Origin: Sporocytophaga myxococcoides
Lineage (GTDB): Bacteria > Bacteroidota > Bacteroidia > Cytophagales > Cytophagaceae
Direction: 5' to 3'
DNA length: 64,000 bases
Assembly: GCF_000775915.1 (NCBI RefSeq)
Contig: NZ_BBLT01000003.1
Location: 62,001 to 126,000 of the forward strand
Shown: positions 35,532-45,234 of the stretch, in pieces
Layout: each line of letters begins with the position of its first letter
Numbering within the stretch: the first letter of the stretch is position 1
Made by a program: the position numbers and the translations under genes
Notes under the pieces: model-generated
Told to the model about the DNA's origin: nothing
The model's database searches: none
Seen by the model: the letters and a program-made list of their open reading frames with translations, nothing else

Positions 35532-37361
35532 TTACAAATATCCCCGGGCTTGCAGATTAAAGAGCTCCGCATACCGACCTTCTTTTTTGAGTAGTTCTTC
35601 ATGAGAGCCTATTTCCAGAAGCTGGCCGTTTTCTATCACCAGTATTCTGTCTGCCATCCGCACAGTAGAGAACCGATGGCTTATAAGGACAGCAGTTTTA
35701 CCTTTGGTCAGTTCGGAAAATCTTACAAAAACTTCGTGCTCTGCTCTTGCATCCAATGCTGCTGTTGGTTCATCAAGGATGAGTACCTGAGCGTCTCTCA
35801 TATAAGCCCTGCCAAGAGCAATTTTCTGCCATTCCCCTCCGGAAAGATCCACGCCCTCTGCAAAACGGCGGCCTATAATTTGTTCATACCCTTTAGGTAG
35901 TTTGAGAATAACAGAATCGGCAAGACTTTTAGAAGCAGCATGTTCTATTCTGTAGTTGTTTTCTTTTTGTTCTATTCTTCCCACAGCAATGTTATTTCCT
36001 GCTGTCATCTGGAACCTTACAAAATCCTGAAATATAACTCCGATGCCTGATCTTAATTCCAAAACATCATATTCTTTTATATCAAAACCATCAAGAAGAA
36101 TCCTCCCTTCAGTAGGATCGTATAATCGTGAAAGGAGCTTTACAAGTGTAGTTTTGCCAGCTCCATTTTCACCTACCAGAGCTAATTTTTCACCTGCATT
36201 TAATGAAAAATTTAGATTCCTGATTGCCCACTTTTCTGCATGTTTGTATTTAAAGCCGACATTATCGAATTGGAAACCTTGTTGTATAGGATTTGGAAAT
36301 GGTCTTGGATTGGCAGGGCTTGTGATTTCTGGTTTTAACTCAAAAAAATCAAAGAGATCTTTTAGGTATAAGGAGCCTTCTGCAATGGTTGAAAATCTTG
36401 TAAGCATTGACTGAAGCAAGGTTCTTAACTGATTAAAGGAACCTGCCAGGAAAGTAAGGTCGCCAAGAGACAGACTGCCATTTACTGTTCTGATGATAAT
36501 AAATACATAAGCTCCATAATAGCCAGCGCTGCTTATTGCTGCCAATGCTCCTCCCCACAATGCTCTTTTTGTTGCCAAGGCTTTATTCGCCTTATAGAAT
36601 TTAGAAGAAAGTTCAGCAAATCGTGATTTCAGAAAATCTGATAAATTAAAGATTTTAACTTCTTTTGCAGTTTCGTCGCTTGCTCCTATATATCGGATAT
36701 AATCCAGTTCGCGCCTTTCGGGTGTTTGTCCATGAACCAAAGAATATGTTTTTTCATTAAAATGTGCCTCCCCAAGAAATGCAGGGATTACTGCGATTAG
36801 CAATAAGAGTATCAGCCAAGGATTAAACAGGATCAGGCCAGCAGAAAGACCAGCAAGGGATATAGCATCCTGCATCTGACTTAGCACTTGGGACATCAGT
36901 ACGGTGCGGCCAAGTGTTTGTCTTCTTGCACGTTCCAGCTTGTCATAAAATTCAGAATCTTCAAAGTGATTCATATCCAGTTGAGCAGCATGGTCCATTA
37001 GCTTCAATGAAGTACTGTTGGCTACCAAGTCACCAAGAAGGCTGTCCAGGAGGGCTATGGCTCTTGAAAGTAAATCGGAGAGGATTGCCAAAGCAAATTC
37101 ACTTCCAACAAGAATCCAAAGTCTGGTAGTAATCTCTGCCTGATGCCCTGAAATCAAGACAATTTCATCAATTATTTTACGTGCTATTAAAAGCATCAAA
37201 AGAGGAATAATCCCTTTAATAATTCTGAGAATACCATTTGAAACAGACATTATGGGGCTGGCCTTCCAAATGATCTTAAAAAAGGGAAGGAGATTTTTTA
37301 AAGCTCCATATCGTTCTGTCAGAGATTGGTTATTTTTACCAGATAATGGTTTTCTTAGCAT
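35532..37361 (-). CDS. ABC exporter (fused membrane and ATPase domains)
   Basis: The 609-residue half-transporter has six membrane helices in residues about 40-330 (SVSNGILRIIKGIIPLLMLLI, LWILVGSEFALAILSDLLS, AISLAGLSAGLILFNPWLILLLLIAVI, AAISSAGYYGAYVFIII). The ATPase domain has Walker A GENGAGKTT, Q-loop VIFQDF, signature LSGGEWQKI, Walker B VLILDEPTAALD and the H-loop SHRF. Signature variant GGEWQ is common in lipid or peptide exporters of this type. It would work as a homodimer moving substrate outward. Downstream on the same strand lies the TrxR-like gene (111 bp gap). Confidence 0.92.
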   Translation of the reverse strand: MLRKPLSGKNNQSLTERYGALKNLLPFFKIIWKASPIMSVSNGILRIIKGIIPLLMLLIARKIIDEIVLISGHQAEITTRLWILVGSEFALAILSDLLSRAIALLDSLLGDLVANSTSLKLMDHAAQLDMNHFEDSEFYDKLERARRQTLGRTVLMSQVLSQMQDAISLAGLSAGLILFNPWLILLLLIAVIPAFLGEAHFNEKTYSLVHGQTPERRELDYIRYIGASDETAKEVKIFNLSDFLKSRFAELSSKFYKANKALATKRALWGGALAAISSAGYYGAYVFIIIRTVNGSLSLGDLTFLAGSFNQLRTLLQSMLTRFSTIAEGSLYLKDLFDFFELKPEITSPANPRPFPNPIQQGFQFDNVGFKYKHAEKWAIRNLNFSLNAGEKLALVGENGAGKTTLVKLLSRLYDPTEGRILLDGFDIKEYDVLELRSGIGVIFQDFVRFQMTAGNNIAVGRIEQKENNYRIEHAASKSLADSVILKLPKGYEQIIGRRFAEGVDLSGGEWQKIALGRAYMRDAQVLILDEPTAALDARAEHEVFVRFSELTKGKTAVLISHRFSTVRMADRILVIENGQLLEIGSHEELLKKEGRYAELFNLQARGYL

Positions 37362-37403
37362 TATATACTTATGTGCTTTTGGGGTATACTATTTATGTCA
37401 GGG

Positions 37404-37411
37404 CAAAGGTA
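37404..37411 (-). promoter_or_regulatory. Possible -7 element for the ABC exporter
   Basis: TACCTTTG on the minus strand, 42 bp before the start at 37361. No TTG at the expected -33 distance. Confidence 0.3.
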
Positions 37412-37434
37412 AGCAAGAGAAGGTCATAACGAAA

Positions 37435-37469
37435 AAAGCCCTTTACAACAGGTGCAAAAGGCTATATTT
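37435..37469 (-). terminator. Minus-strand terminator-like hairpin
   Basis: On the minus strand AGCCTTTT, a 12-base loop, then AAAGGGCT and six Ts. It lies just downstream of the stop (37486-37488) of the gene remnant at 37486-37658, which supports that remnant having once been a gene. Confidence 0.5.
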
Positions 37470-37485
37470 TTCCCAAAAATGTTTA

Positions 37486-37658
37486 CTATCTTCTGTACCC
37501 TTTAAAATTAGTTGTCTGGTTATGCCATGAATCAGCAATCCAGCTCTTGGTTTCAAAGGGATGCTGCAATTCTTTGTTGTCTAAAAATTTGAATGAAATG
37601 ATTGTATTTTCCCAATCCACTTCATATAGTAGTCAATGGTATCCGCATGCGCTTTAGA
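37486..37658 (-). pseudogene. Possible frameshifted gene remnant
   Basis: On the minus strand a frame reading AHADTIDYYMK (37658 downwards) is followed, in another frame, by VDWENTIISFKFLDN…KGYRR and a TAG at 37486-37488. The joined reading looks protein-like, a terminator-like hairpin follows at once, and no start codon remains in frame. I do not recognise the family. It may be chance in AT-rich DNA. Confidence 0.3.
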
Positions 37659-37661
37659 TTA

Positions 37662-38142
37662 AAGTATTGTTAAAAATATGGTATGGATGCTTTAGAATTT
37701 TTTCAGGTTTTACTTTCTCAGTTATAGTTGTGTGATTATTTTTTCAAAAAGATCTCTATAGAAAGTTTGTTAAATATTAAAGGTACGAGTTTGAAAATGT
37801 AGATCAGATACCAAAAATTGACTTCTTTCCTTTTCATGAGGAGCGGCAAAAGAAAAGGAAACGGTCCTTAATTTTACTTATATTAATGTCCAATATTGAT
37901 AAGAAATGGGAAATACCTGAAGTTAAAAGTATTGTGTGCAGGAGAATTATTTTTATCTGTAATCTGAATGTCTTGATGACCAGTGATATATAGAATTGAT
38001 CCCATTCATTATTCAAGGATATTTTTAAATCAATAAATAAAGCTAAATTTTCTGCTTTACCTTTGCATATAATTGTAATCCAGATACGTTTATCCGGCAA
38101 GTTCTATTCATCCATAAACATATAATTATAGATTATCACTCT
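37662..38142. other. Intergenic region without a convincing gene
   Basis: About 480 bp. An 88-codon minus-strand frame at 37834-38100 lacks coding character. A TACCTTTG -7-like element for the next gene lies at 38058-38065. Confidence 0.45.
38058..38065 (+). promoter_or_regulatory. Possible -7 element (TACCTTTG)
   Basis: TACCTTTG lies 78 bp before the start at 38143. No TTG at -33 spacing. Confidence 0.3.
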
Positions 38143-39744
38143 ATGAAATCCAGGTTCATTCTTTTTTTTCTTTTTCTGTCTTTTATAGCACAAGCACAGG
38201 TTAAGATTAGCGTAGGTCAGCCTTATGGCGTAATTGATGCTCAAAACAAATTTTATTTTAACAGAGGTTCGGAAATACTCACTGTTAAGCTTAGAAAGAG
38301 GGAAGTTATTATTCAAAAGCTTAATTCTGAAAAATTAGCCTTTGAAAAGATATCCGTTTACAGAGATTTCCCGGAAGGCTTTAATCTCGAACATATAGTC
38401 GAGTTTAGTGACAGATATTATATTTTTTATTCTTTATGGGACAGAAAGGCAGAGATGGAACAACTTTTCTACAGAGAAATAGATTTTGATAAGGGTACTC
38501 TGAAGCCTGACGAGAAACTTTTAGTTCAGGTTCACGGAAAAGTTTCAGGTGATTTAATTTCAAGAGGCTGGTACAGTTTCAGTGTGGTAAATAAGTTTGA
38601 TTTAGAATTTTCAAAAAACGATGACAAACTTCTTGTTCATTACCGCCTTAAACCACAGATCAAAAATGACAGCAAAAGCTACGATGTAATAGGAATGCAT
38701 GTATTTGGCAAAAATTTAGAGAGGGTTTGGGATGAAGAAGTTACCATGCCATATACAGAGAAGAAAATGAATAATCTCGACTATTCAGTAGATAGCCAGG
38801 GTAATGCCTATATACTCACAACAGTATATAATGACGAAACCACTAATGAAAAGAAGAGAAATGACAATCAAGCAAACTATCATATTGAACTGCTAAGGAT
38901 GTCCGGAAAGAATAATAAGATTGTAATAACTCCTGTAACTGTTGGAAGTAAATTTATCAATAAAGTTTATCTCTTTGAAGTTTCGGATTCTTATATGATC
39001 TGTGCAGGATTTTATAGCAATTTGCCTTATCGGAATGCTGCTGATGGCATCTTTAGCTTTAAGCTTACTAAAGAAGGCGATTTAGTAGATTCAAGGAATT
39101 ATGAGATTCCGTTGGAAGTACTGAATATGTACATAAGCGAAAAGGCTCAGAGACGGAATGAGAAAAAGGAAGAGAAAGATAAAGCTGAATTTGAAGACCT
39201 TGAATTGAGAGAACTGTTTATTGATGAAAATGGAGGAGTCCTTTTAGTAGGTGAACAGTATTATATTCAGGCTCATACGTACTATAATAGCAATGGAAGC
39301 AGTCGTACTTATTATACCTATCATTACAACGATCTCCTTGTAACTAAAATAAATGAAAGCGGTCAGTTAGAATGGATGAAAAAACTGCCTAAGAGACAAA
39401 CAGGTACATCGGGAAGGGGAAGTATGTCATATAAACACATGGCTGCAGATGGTTCGCATTATTTTCTGTTCCTCGATAATGAAAGAAATCTGGAATTGAC
39501 ACCGGATAGATTTCCTGCAGTTTATCGTGATGGAGCAGAGGGTTTCCTGACAGCATACAAGGTCTCAGACAAAAGCGGAAGTGTTGATAAGGTATCAATA
39601 ACCAGCACAAGAGATGTTTTGGGATTGCCAGTTTATCAATTTCAGACAAGCAGGATTTTGCCAATAGATAAAAATAGTTTTGTTGTTGAAGTTTATAAGA
39701 AAAAAAAGCAGGACGTGCTTATAAGAGTTGATCTGGGAAAGTAA
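38143..39744 (+). CDS. Secreted protein of unknown function, propeller-like
   Basis: The product has 533 residues with a signal peptide (MKSRFILFFLFLSFIAQAQ). The mature protein shows repeated strand patterns such as IVEFSDRYYIFYSL, YSVDSQGNAYILTTVYN and DENGGVLLVGEQYYIQ, each with 'G..Y.L' cores, reminiscent of a beta-propeller. No T9SS sorting domain and no lipobox are present, so it is probably periplasmic. I do not recognise the family. It ends before a perfect terminator. Confidence 0.7.
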   Translation: MKSRFILFFLFLSFIAQAQVKISVGQPYGVIDAQNKFYFNRGSEILTVKLRKREVIIQKLNSEKLAFEKISVYRDFPEGFNLEHIVEFSDRYYIFYSLWDRKAEMEQLFYREIDFDKGTLKPDEKLLVQVHGKVSGDLISRGWYSFSVVNKFDLEFSKNDDKLLVHYRLKPQIKNDSKSYDVIGMHVFGKNLERVWDEEVTMPYTEKKMNNLDYSVDSQGNAYILTTVYNDETTNEKKRNDNQANYHIELLRMSGKNNKIVITPVTVGSKFINKVYLFEVSDSYMICAGFYSNLPYRNAADGIFSFKLTKEGDLVDSRNYEIPLEVLNMYISEKAQRRNEKKEEKDKAEFEDLELRELFIDENGGVLLVGEQYYIQAHTYYNSNGSSRTYYTYHYNDLLVTKINESGQLEWMKKLPKRQTGTSGRGSMSYKHMAADGSHYFLFLDNERNLELTPDRFPAVYRDGAEGFLTAYKVSDKSGSVDKVSITSTRDVLGLPVYQFQTSRILPIDKNSFVVEVYKKKKQDVLIRVDLGK

Positions 39745-39759
39745 AAGAAAAATTGTTTA

Positions 39760-39782
39760 AAGGGCCGTAAGGCCCTTTTTGT
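39760..39782 (+). terminator. Rho-independent terminator
   Basis: AAGGGCC (39760-39766) and GGCCCTT (39771-39777) form a perfect stem around GTAA, followed by TTTTTGTTTT. Confidence 0.85.
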
Positions 39783-39870
39783 TTTACTATGGAGAATCGA
39801 TTGTTCTCTGCACTATATAAGACTTTTGGAAAAAATATTCAAAAGTTGTAAAATTGATAAAAACACCTGG

Positions 39871-40386
39871 ATGAAATTGAAAAGATTATACTTTGTGCCG
39901 GTTTTGGCAGCTCTTATATTTATGAGTAAGAATGCATCAGCTCAGCTCAATACTGGAGGAAACGTGAGTGTGAGTTATGATGATGGAGTATATTTTGATG
40001 TGGCACCGATTATTGGCTATAAAATTGAAGATCTTAAACTTAACCTGGGCCTTTCACCAATTTTTTCATATAAAAAGCCTTTGAGCTCAACGCAAACAAT
40101 CCTTTCCGGAGGTGGAAGAATATTCGGTCAGTTCTATTTTCTTGAGAATGCATTTCTGCATGGAGAATTTCAGACACTTAATACTCAAACTTCATCTACC
40201 AATGCGGATGGTTCCAAAAACATCAATAGAGTGTGGACTGCAGGTCTTCCTGTAGGTGCAGGGTATGAATACAGAATAAGTGACAAAGCAAGATTTCAGG
40301 CATCTGTTCTTTACGATATTTTGCAGGATAAAAGTGCACCGAATAGAATGCCGGTTGTAAGAGGAGGAATTGTTTATGATTTATAA
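39871..40386 (+). CDS. Small outer-membrane beta-barrel-like protein
   Basis: The product has 171 residues from ATG 39871, giving a signal peptide (KRLYFVPVLAALIF…ASAQ). A TTG start at 39826 would bury it. The mature part alternates hydrophobic strands: GGNVSVSYDDGVYFDVAPIIGYKI, LKLNLGLSPIFSY, GAGYEYRI, RFQASVLYDIL. It ends VRGGIVYDL, with the terminal aromatic/hydrophobic residue usual for outer-membrane barrels. Probably an eight-stranded barrel; function unknown. Confidence 0.72.
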   Translation: MKLKRLYFVPVLAALIFMSKNASAQLNTGGNVSVSYDDGVYFDVAPIIGYKIEDLKLNLGLSPIFSYKKPLSSTQTILSGGGRIFGQFYFLENAFLHGEFQTLNTQTSSTNADGSKNINRVWTAGLPVGAGYEYRISDKARFQASVLYDILQDKSAPNRMPVVRGGIVYDL

Positions 40387-40415
40387 GAACCGTAAGCTCT
40401 TATGAATACTTCTTT

Positions 40416-40467
40416 CTATTCTCCGACTTGCCTGAATAAAAAGTTTGTCAGTAAAGCCGGAGAATAG
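40416..40467 (-). terminator. Hairpin after the first PCMD-like gene
   Basis: CTATTCTCCG (40416-40425) pairs with CGGAGAATAG (40458-40467) below the minus-strand stop at 40477. A matching hairpin follows the paralogous gene at 41695-41740. Confidence 0.5.
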
Positions 40468-40476
40468 TTAAAGAAT

Positions 40477-41394
40477 TTATTTTTTTATAGCAAATTTACC
40501 TGTATATAAAACGTTTTCCCCTCTTCCTAATACAGTATATAAATACATTCCTGAATTAAGATCAGTTGTATCTAAGTCAATATTATCAGATGTTAAGCTA
40601 AGTTTTTTCACAACTCTTCCCGAAATATCTTTTACCATTATTGAAGAAGATTCTTCAGGCAGGTCAATAAACTTAACCTCATCTGTTGCAGGATTAGGAT
40701 ATGCCTTGCCAGTAAATAAACTGGATATAGGAGTGCTTACACTTGTGACAGTTGAATAAGAAAGATCATCAATAGTTAATGAAGTACCATCAGAGATCTG
40801 GCCCGCTTGAGCTGTTGAAAAGATAATGGAGAGTTTGTCTGGGATTATATTACCTTCGTAATCAAGGTTGATAGTAAATTTAGTATACTCTATTTTGGTT
40901 TCGTATATCTTTAATGTGCGACGAACAAGTATATCAAATACTTCCGCGGAAGGGTTCCATTTTGCTAAAACAACTTCAACCGTTGCAGTATCATAATTAT
41001 CAGAATCTTGAGTAGCTCCTTGTGAAAATTTATAATATCCAGTAATAGCTGCAGGTATCTCATTTATTGATTGACCTGGCAGTTTGTAATCATTTCTGTC
41101 AAAACTACCTAGGAAAAGAGTTCCTACATTTGCATAGGTTGTAACGACACCTCCAGATTGTCTTTCTTCCAGAATATTTTTTAAAGTGACGGCATATGAA
41201 CCAGAATATGAAGACTGGTCTTTTTTGACAGGCAGATCACTTGTTGAAACAGGAGTGAATTCGCTGGACCACCCGGAAGGCAATTCAACTCCGTTAGAAT
41301 TTATTTCCCAGTTTTCAAATCCGCTGTTTTCAATTTGTGCAAAAGAAGGAACAACAGCGAAAAGCAGTAAAAATTTAATAACTATTTTTTTCAT
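40477..41394 (-). CDS. PCMD-like T9SS cargo protein, copy 1
   Basis: The product has 305 residues. Signal peptide (MKKIVIKFLLLFAVVPSFAQ) is followed by a beta-sandwich opening IENSGFENWEINS and LPSGWSS, the pattern of PCMD (putative carbohydrate-metabolism) domains. It continues with GYYKFSQGATQDSDNYDTATVEVVL and IDDLSYSTV. A type A T9SS sorting domain ends it (YPNPATDEVKFIDLP…GMYLYTVL). It is a tandem paralogue of 41757-42683 (same order, same motifs, roughly two-thirds of positions alike by eye). It is predicted to be a surface or secreted glycan-related protein. Confidence 0.85.
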   Translation of the reverse strand: MKKIVIKFLLLFAVVPSFAQIENSGFENWEINSNGVELPSGWSSEFTPVSTSDLPVKKDQSSYSGSYAVTLKNILEERQSGGVVTTYANVGTLFLGSFDRNDYKLPGQSINEIPAAITGYYKFSQGATQDSDNYDTATVEVVLAKWNPSAEVFDILVRRTLKIYETKIEYTKFTINLDYEGNIIPDKLSIIFSTAQAGQISDGTSLTIDDLSYSTVTSVSTPISSLFTGKAYPNPATDEVKFIDLPEESSSIMVKDISGRVVKKLSLTSDNIDLDTTDLNSGMYLYTVLGRGENVLYTGKFAIKK

Positions 41395-41756
41395 ATAATC
41401 AGTTTAAAAATTGAAGAAACTAAAACCTTTGTATAATTAATTCTTAAGGCTTGATCAGATTCATGGATACATGATACGACTCTGTCTTTAAAAAACAGTC
41501 GCCCTTTGTTTCAGGACATTGCATTAAAAATCAATATGCTTGACTGTAATATATAAATTACAAATTCATTTATATATAGGACTTTATAAAAGGCTTATTT
41601 CAATTGACAAAGAACTGGATTTCCTACAAATTCAAGGTTTTGCTTTTATCTATGACCGGATCCCTTTAGATTGTTCACCGTTAACTTTTTTTCAATTCTC
41701 CGGCTGTCTTTGTCTGTAAGATTTCAGGAAACCGGAGAATAGAAGAAATGGTATGC
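41395..41756. other. Spacer between the two PCMD-like genes
   Basis: About 360 bp with no ORF of note. It holds an AT inverted repeat, TATATAAA/TTTATATA (41550-41576), and the hairpin at 41695-41740. Confidence 0.45.
41695..41740 (-). terminator. Hairpin after the second PCMD-like gene
   Basis: ATTCTCCGG (41695-41703) pairs with CCGGAGAAT (41732-41740), just beyond the minus-strand stop at 41757. It is related to the hairpin at 40416-40467, so gene and hairpin were duplicated together. Confidence 0.5.
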
Positions 41757-42683
41757 TTATTTTTTGATATTAAGCTTGCCGGTATATAGAACATTCTCTT
41801 CACTGTCTAAAACAGTATATAAATACATTCCTGAATTGAGCTCGGAGGTTTCTAAATTGATATTATCTGATGTTAAGCTTAGTGTCTTTACCATTTTTCC
41901 GGAAAGATCTTTAACTACTATTAAACGAGACTCTGAGGGAAGATCTTTAAAGTTAACCTCAATAGTTGCTGGGTTGGGATAGGTTTTGCCAGAATACAAA
42001 CGTGAAATCGGATGGCTTAAACCAGTTACAGTAGTGTAAGAAAGATCATCTATGGTAAATGTGGTTCCATTGAAGCCACTATGACTTTCAGGGCCTGTAG
42101 AAATCATAATAATAAGGGTATCAGGTATTGCACCATCGTCATAATTGAGATTTAATGTGAATTTAGTATACTCGGTTTTGGTTTCGAATATCTTTAATGA
42201 AGCAGTGACTAGTGAATCGGATACATTATGAGCTGGATTCCATTTGGATAAAGCCACATCAATTTTTGCTGTATCATAAATGTCAGAATCCAGAGGAGCG
42301 CCCTGATTAAATTTGTAATATCCAGAAATGGCAATAGGTCTTTCGTTTATGGCCTGACCAACCAGCTTATCAGTTTCAAAATTAAATTTTCCAAGCATGA
42401 GATACCCATAGATTCCAATAATCTCACTGTTGTTACCGTCTTCTTCAATTTCTACAATATTTTTCAAAGTGATAGCATAGGAACCGGTATAAGCATCAGG
42501 ATCTTTTTCAAAAGGAGCCGGCAAGTCTTCCAGAACCCCGGGATAAAAGTCACAAGTCCACCCTGTTGGTTCTTCATTTCCATTTGAGTTGGTCTCCCAG
42601 TATTCAAAACCTCCGTTTTCAATTTGAGCATAAGACGGAATAGCTGCAAGAAGCATTAAAAATTTGATAACTGTTTTTTTCAT
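41757..42683 (-). CDS. PCMD-like T9SS cargo protein, copy 2
   Basis: The product has 308 residues: signal peptide (MKKTVIKFLMLLAAIPSYAQ), PCMD-like sandwich (IENGGFEYWETNS, EPTGWTC, GYYKFNQGAPLDSDIYDTAKIDVAL, IDDLSYTTV) and a type A T9SS domain (YPNPATIEVNFKDLP…GMYLYTVL). It differs from copy 1 mostly in the middle third, where the loops carry more acidic residues and one Cys. The arrangement suggests tandem duplication followed by divergence of the binding face. Confidence 0.85.
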   Translation of the reverse strand: MKKTVIKFLMLLAAIPSYAQIENGGFEYWETNSNGNEEPTGWTCDFYPGVLEDLPAPFEKDPDAYTGSYAITLKNIVEIEEDGNNSEIIGIYGYLMLGKFNFETDKLVGQAINERPIAISGYYKFNQGAPLDSDIYDTAKIDVALSKWNPAHNVSDSLVTASLKIFETKTEYTKFTLNLNYDDGAIPDTLIIMISTGPESHSGFNGTTFTIDDLSYTTVTGLSHPISRLYSGKTYPNPATIEVNFKDLPSESRLIVVKDLSGKMVKTLSLTSDNINLETSELNSGMYLYTVLDSEENVLYTGKLNIKK

Positions 42684-42825
42684 ATATAAATGGTTAAAAG
42701 TTTATAAGCAAAAATTACTGATTATCTGATACCTTCTGCAATTGAGGTATATTTTAAACAAAAATTTAGGTGCCGGTATGCTGGCTTAAAACAGGATAGT
42801 CAGTTTTTTTAAAAATCTTTACACT

Positions 42826-45234
42826 TTAGGATTTGCATATTTCAATTGACCAAGTGCTATTAAGTTTCAATTTTGCATTTGTCTTTGCTCCTGATTCATC
42901 TGTTAAACCTTTAATGACAGGAGTTTCTTTACTGGAAATCAAAGCCTTCAGGTGATTTTTATTTATTTCCTTTTGCATAAATAAAAGGGGTATTCGGAAA
43001 TAACATCCGGACTTCCATTCGGCGCAACCATATGCAGCCTTACCTTCAAGGATAGTACCCTTTTTACATTTAGGGCAAATAAGCGTTTCTGCTTGTTTTT
43101 CCTCAATAACAGGATTGAAGTGATCGTCAAGTTTAATAGTTCCTTCAATTTCTTCTCCGCTTTCTTTTTTCAGGCCTTTAATGTTGGCAGTCTTACCGGA
43201 TTTAATAAGTGACTGAAGTTGTTTGTCAGGAAGGGTTTTGCCAAATAGCTCGAATGGCACAAGAAAGCTGCAGCCATTTTTATATTCAGAACAACCAAAT
43301 GCTTTTTTGCCTTTCATCATGAGTCCCTTTTTACATTTAGGGCAGCTAAGGTTTATATCTGTATCCTGACCAGTTTCAGTTTTTTTACTTTTGGTTTTCT
43401 GCTCTTTATTTTCTGATTTCTTTTTTTGTTCAGACTCAGCAGGCGTAACTTCTATGGCAATTCTTTTCGCATTGGAGTTTTTAACATGGTGAACAATTTG
43501 AGTTACCATGTGTTTCATTTCATTGAGAAAGACCCGGGCGTCAAAGGACCCTTTCTCTATATCACGAAGTTTCTTCTCCCACTTGCCGGTCAATTCGGCA
43601 GATTTCAGTAATTCGTAATCTATTGTTTGTATCAGCTGAATTCCCGTGATGGTGGGAATCAAATTTTTCTTTTCTTTCTTAATATAATTTCTCTTAAATA
43701 AAGTTTCAATGATATTGGCTCGTGTCGAAGGTCTTCCAATTCCATTTTCCTTCATTGCTTCTCTTAGTTCTTCATCAGCTACCTGTTTACCTGCTGTTTC
43801 CATTGCTCTGAGCAATGTTGCTTCCGTATAATGTTTTGGAGGTTTTGTCTGCTTCTCTGCGAGTGTTGGTTTGTGAGGGCCGGATTCTCCTTCTTTGAAT
43901 TCAGGGAGTATCTGGTCGTCATCCTGCTCTGCGTCTTCTTCTTTTTTCTCTTCCTTGTATACTGCTCTCCAGCCTTCCTCCAGAATCTGTTTACCTGTCG
44001 CTTTGAATTCGGTATCTTTAACTTTACCGATAACTTCTGTTTTTGAAACCTGACAATCGGGATAAAAAGCAGCAATGAAACGTCTTGCTATAAGATCATA
44101 GACATTGCCTTCATATCCACCCAGGTTTCCGGCTTTAATATTGGTAGGAATAATTGCGTGGTGGTCCGTTACTTTTTTGTCATCGAACACGTTCTTTGAC
44201 TTTTTGATAGCACTCCCCAGCAAAGGCTGAGTAAGCGCAGCATAACCAGTCATAGATGAAAGTATTCCTTTTATTTTCGGATAAATATCATCTGGAAGAT
44301 ACATGGTATCCACCCTTGGATAAGTGACCAGCTTTTTTTCATAAAGGCTCTGGACCGTATTAAGCGTGAGATCAGCAGAATATCCGAATTTTTTATTACA
44401 CTCAACCTGCAAAGATGTGAGGTCAAACAGCTTAGGAGCACTTTCCTTACCTTTTTTCTTGGTAAAGGAAATAATTGTAAACAGCTCGTTCTGTATGTTC
44501 TGAAGAATCTTCTCTGCATCCTCTTTTACGTTAAACTTTCCATTTTTTGCCGAGAAGACAACATCCCGGTATATAGTTTTAAGCTCCCAATAAGTCTGAG
44601 GTTTAAAGTTCTCTATTTCAAGATATCTGTTAACAATCAGAGCCAGTGTTGGAGTTTGAACCCGTCCAATAGAGAGCAGTTGTTTGCCCTGAGCATATTT
44701 CAGAGTATATAGTCTCGTAGCATTGATTCCGAGCAGCCAGTCTCCAATAGCTCTTGAGCTCCCTGCCGCGTAAAGCAGATCATACTCTTTACTGTCTTTC
44801 AGATTCCTGAAACCTTCTTTCATAGCCTCTTCAGTCAGAGAGGAAATCCAGAGGCGCTTGACAGGTTTAGTACAGTTAGCTTTTGTAAGCACCCAACGCT
44901 GAATGAGTTCCCCTTCCTGACCAGCGTCACCACAGTTGATGACTTCAGTAGCTTCATTAACCAGTTTTGTTATGGTTTTAAGTTGTTTTTCCATTCCTGG
45001 GTTGTTAATACCCTTAATGCCAAACTTTGGAGGAAGAATAGGAAGGTGTTGAATGTTCCACCATTTTAACTGAGCATCATAGTCTTGCGGTTCTTTCAGT
45101 GTACAAAGATGGCCAATAGTCCAGGTTACCTGATAACCATTACCTTCAAAATAACCGTCTTTTCTGTTTTTGGCTCCCAGAAGTTCGGCAATTTCTCTCG
45201 CAACACTTGGTTTTTCGGCTATGCAGACTTTCAA
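42826..45234 (-). CDS. topB: DNA topoisomerase III
   Basis: The 802-residue type IA topoisomerase begins with the Toprim motif MKVCIAEKPSVAREIAELLG and the acidic DxD region (NCGDAGQEGEL). It has RAIGDWLLGINATR and LSIGRVQTPTLALIV, the catalytic tyrosine Tyr305 in KLVTYPRVDTMYL, and GIGRPSTRANII. Two C-terminal four-cysteine zinc-ribbon-like repeats (SCPKCKKGLMMKGKKAFGCS near 650 and CPKCKKGTILEGKAAYGC near 735) follow. It decatenates DNA by single-strand passage. Length is at the upper end for TopB because of the repeated ribbons. The neighbours are unrelated. A divergent kinase gene starts 349 bp away. Confidence 0.95.
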   Translation of the reverse strand: MKVCIAEKPSVAREIAELLGAKNRKDGYFEGNGYQVTWTIGHLCTLKEPQDYDAQLKWWNIQHLPILPPKFGIKGINNPGMEKQLKTITKLVNEATEVINCGDAGQEGELIQRWVLTKANCTKPVKRLWISSLTEEAMKEGFRNLKDSKEYDLLYAAGSSRAIGDWLLGINATRLYTLKYAQGKQLLSIGRVQTPTLALIVNRYLEIENFKPQTYWELKTIYRDVVFSAKNGKFNVKEDAEKILQNIQNELFTIISFTKKKGKESAPKLFDLTSLQVECNKKFGYSADLTLNTVQSLYEKKLVTYPRVDTMYLPDDIYPKIKGILSSMTGYAALTQPLLGSAIKKSKNVFDDKKVTDHHAIIPTNIKAGNLGGYEGNVYDLIARRFIAAFYPDCQVSKTEVIGKVKDTEFKATGKQILEEGWRAVYKEEKKEEDAEQDDDQILPEFKEGESGPHKPTLAEKQTKPPKHYTEATLLRAMETAGKQVADEELREAMKENGIGRPSTRANIIETLFKRNYIKKEKKNLIPTITGIQLIQTIDYELLKSAELTGKWEKKLRDIEKGSFDARVFLNEMKHMVTQIVHHVKNSNAKRIAIEVTPAESEQKKKSENKEQKTKSKKTETGQDTDINLSCPKCKKGLMMKGKKAFGCSEYKNGCSFLVPFELFGKTLPDKQLQSLIKSGKTANIKGLKKESGEEIEGTIKLDDHFNPVIEEKQAETLICPKCKKGTILEGKAAYGCAEWKSGCYFRIPLLFMQKEINKNHLKALISSKETPVIKGLTDESGAKTNAKLKLNSTWSIEICKS

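Noticed and set aside
37834-38100. 88-codon minus-strand ORF
   Set aside because: Composition is like random AT-rich DNA, it starts beside the promoter of the next gene, and nothing resembles a known family.
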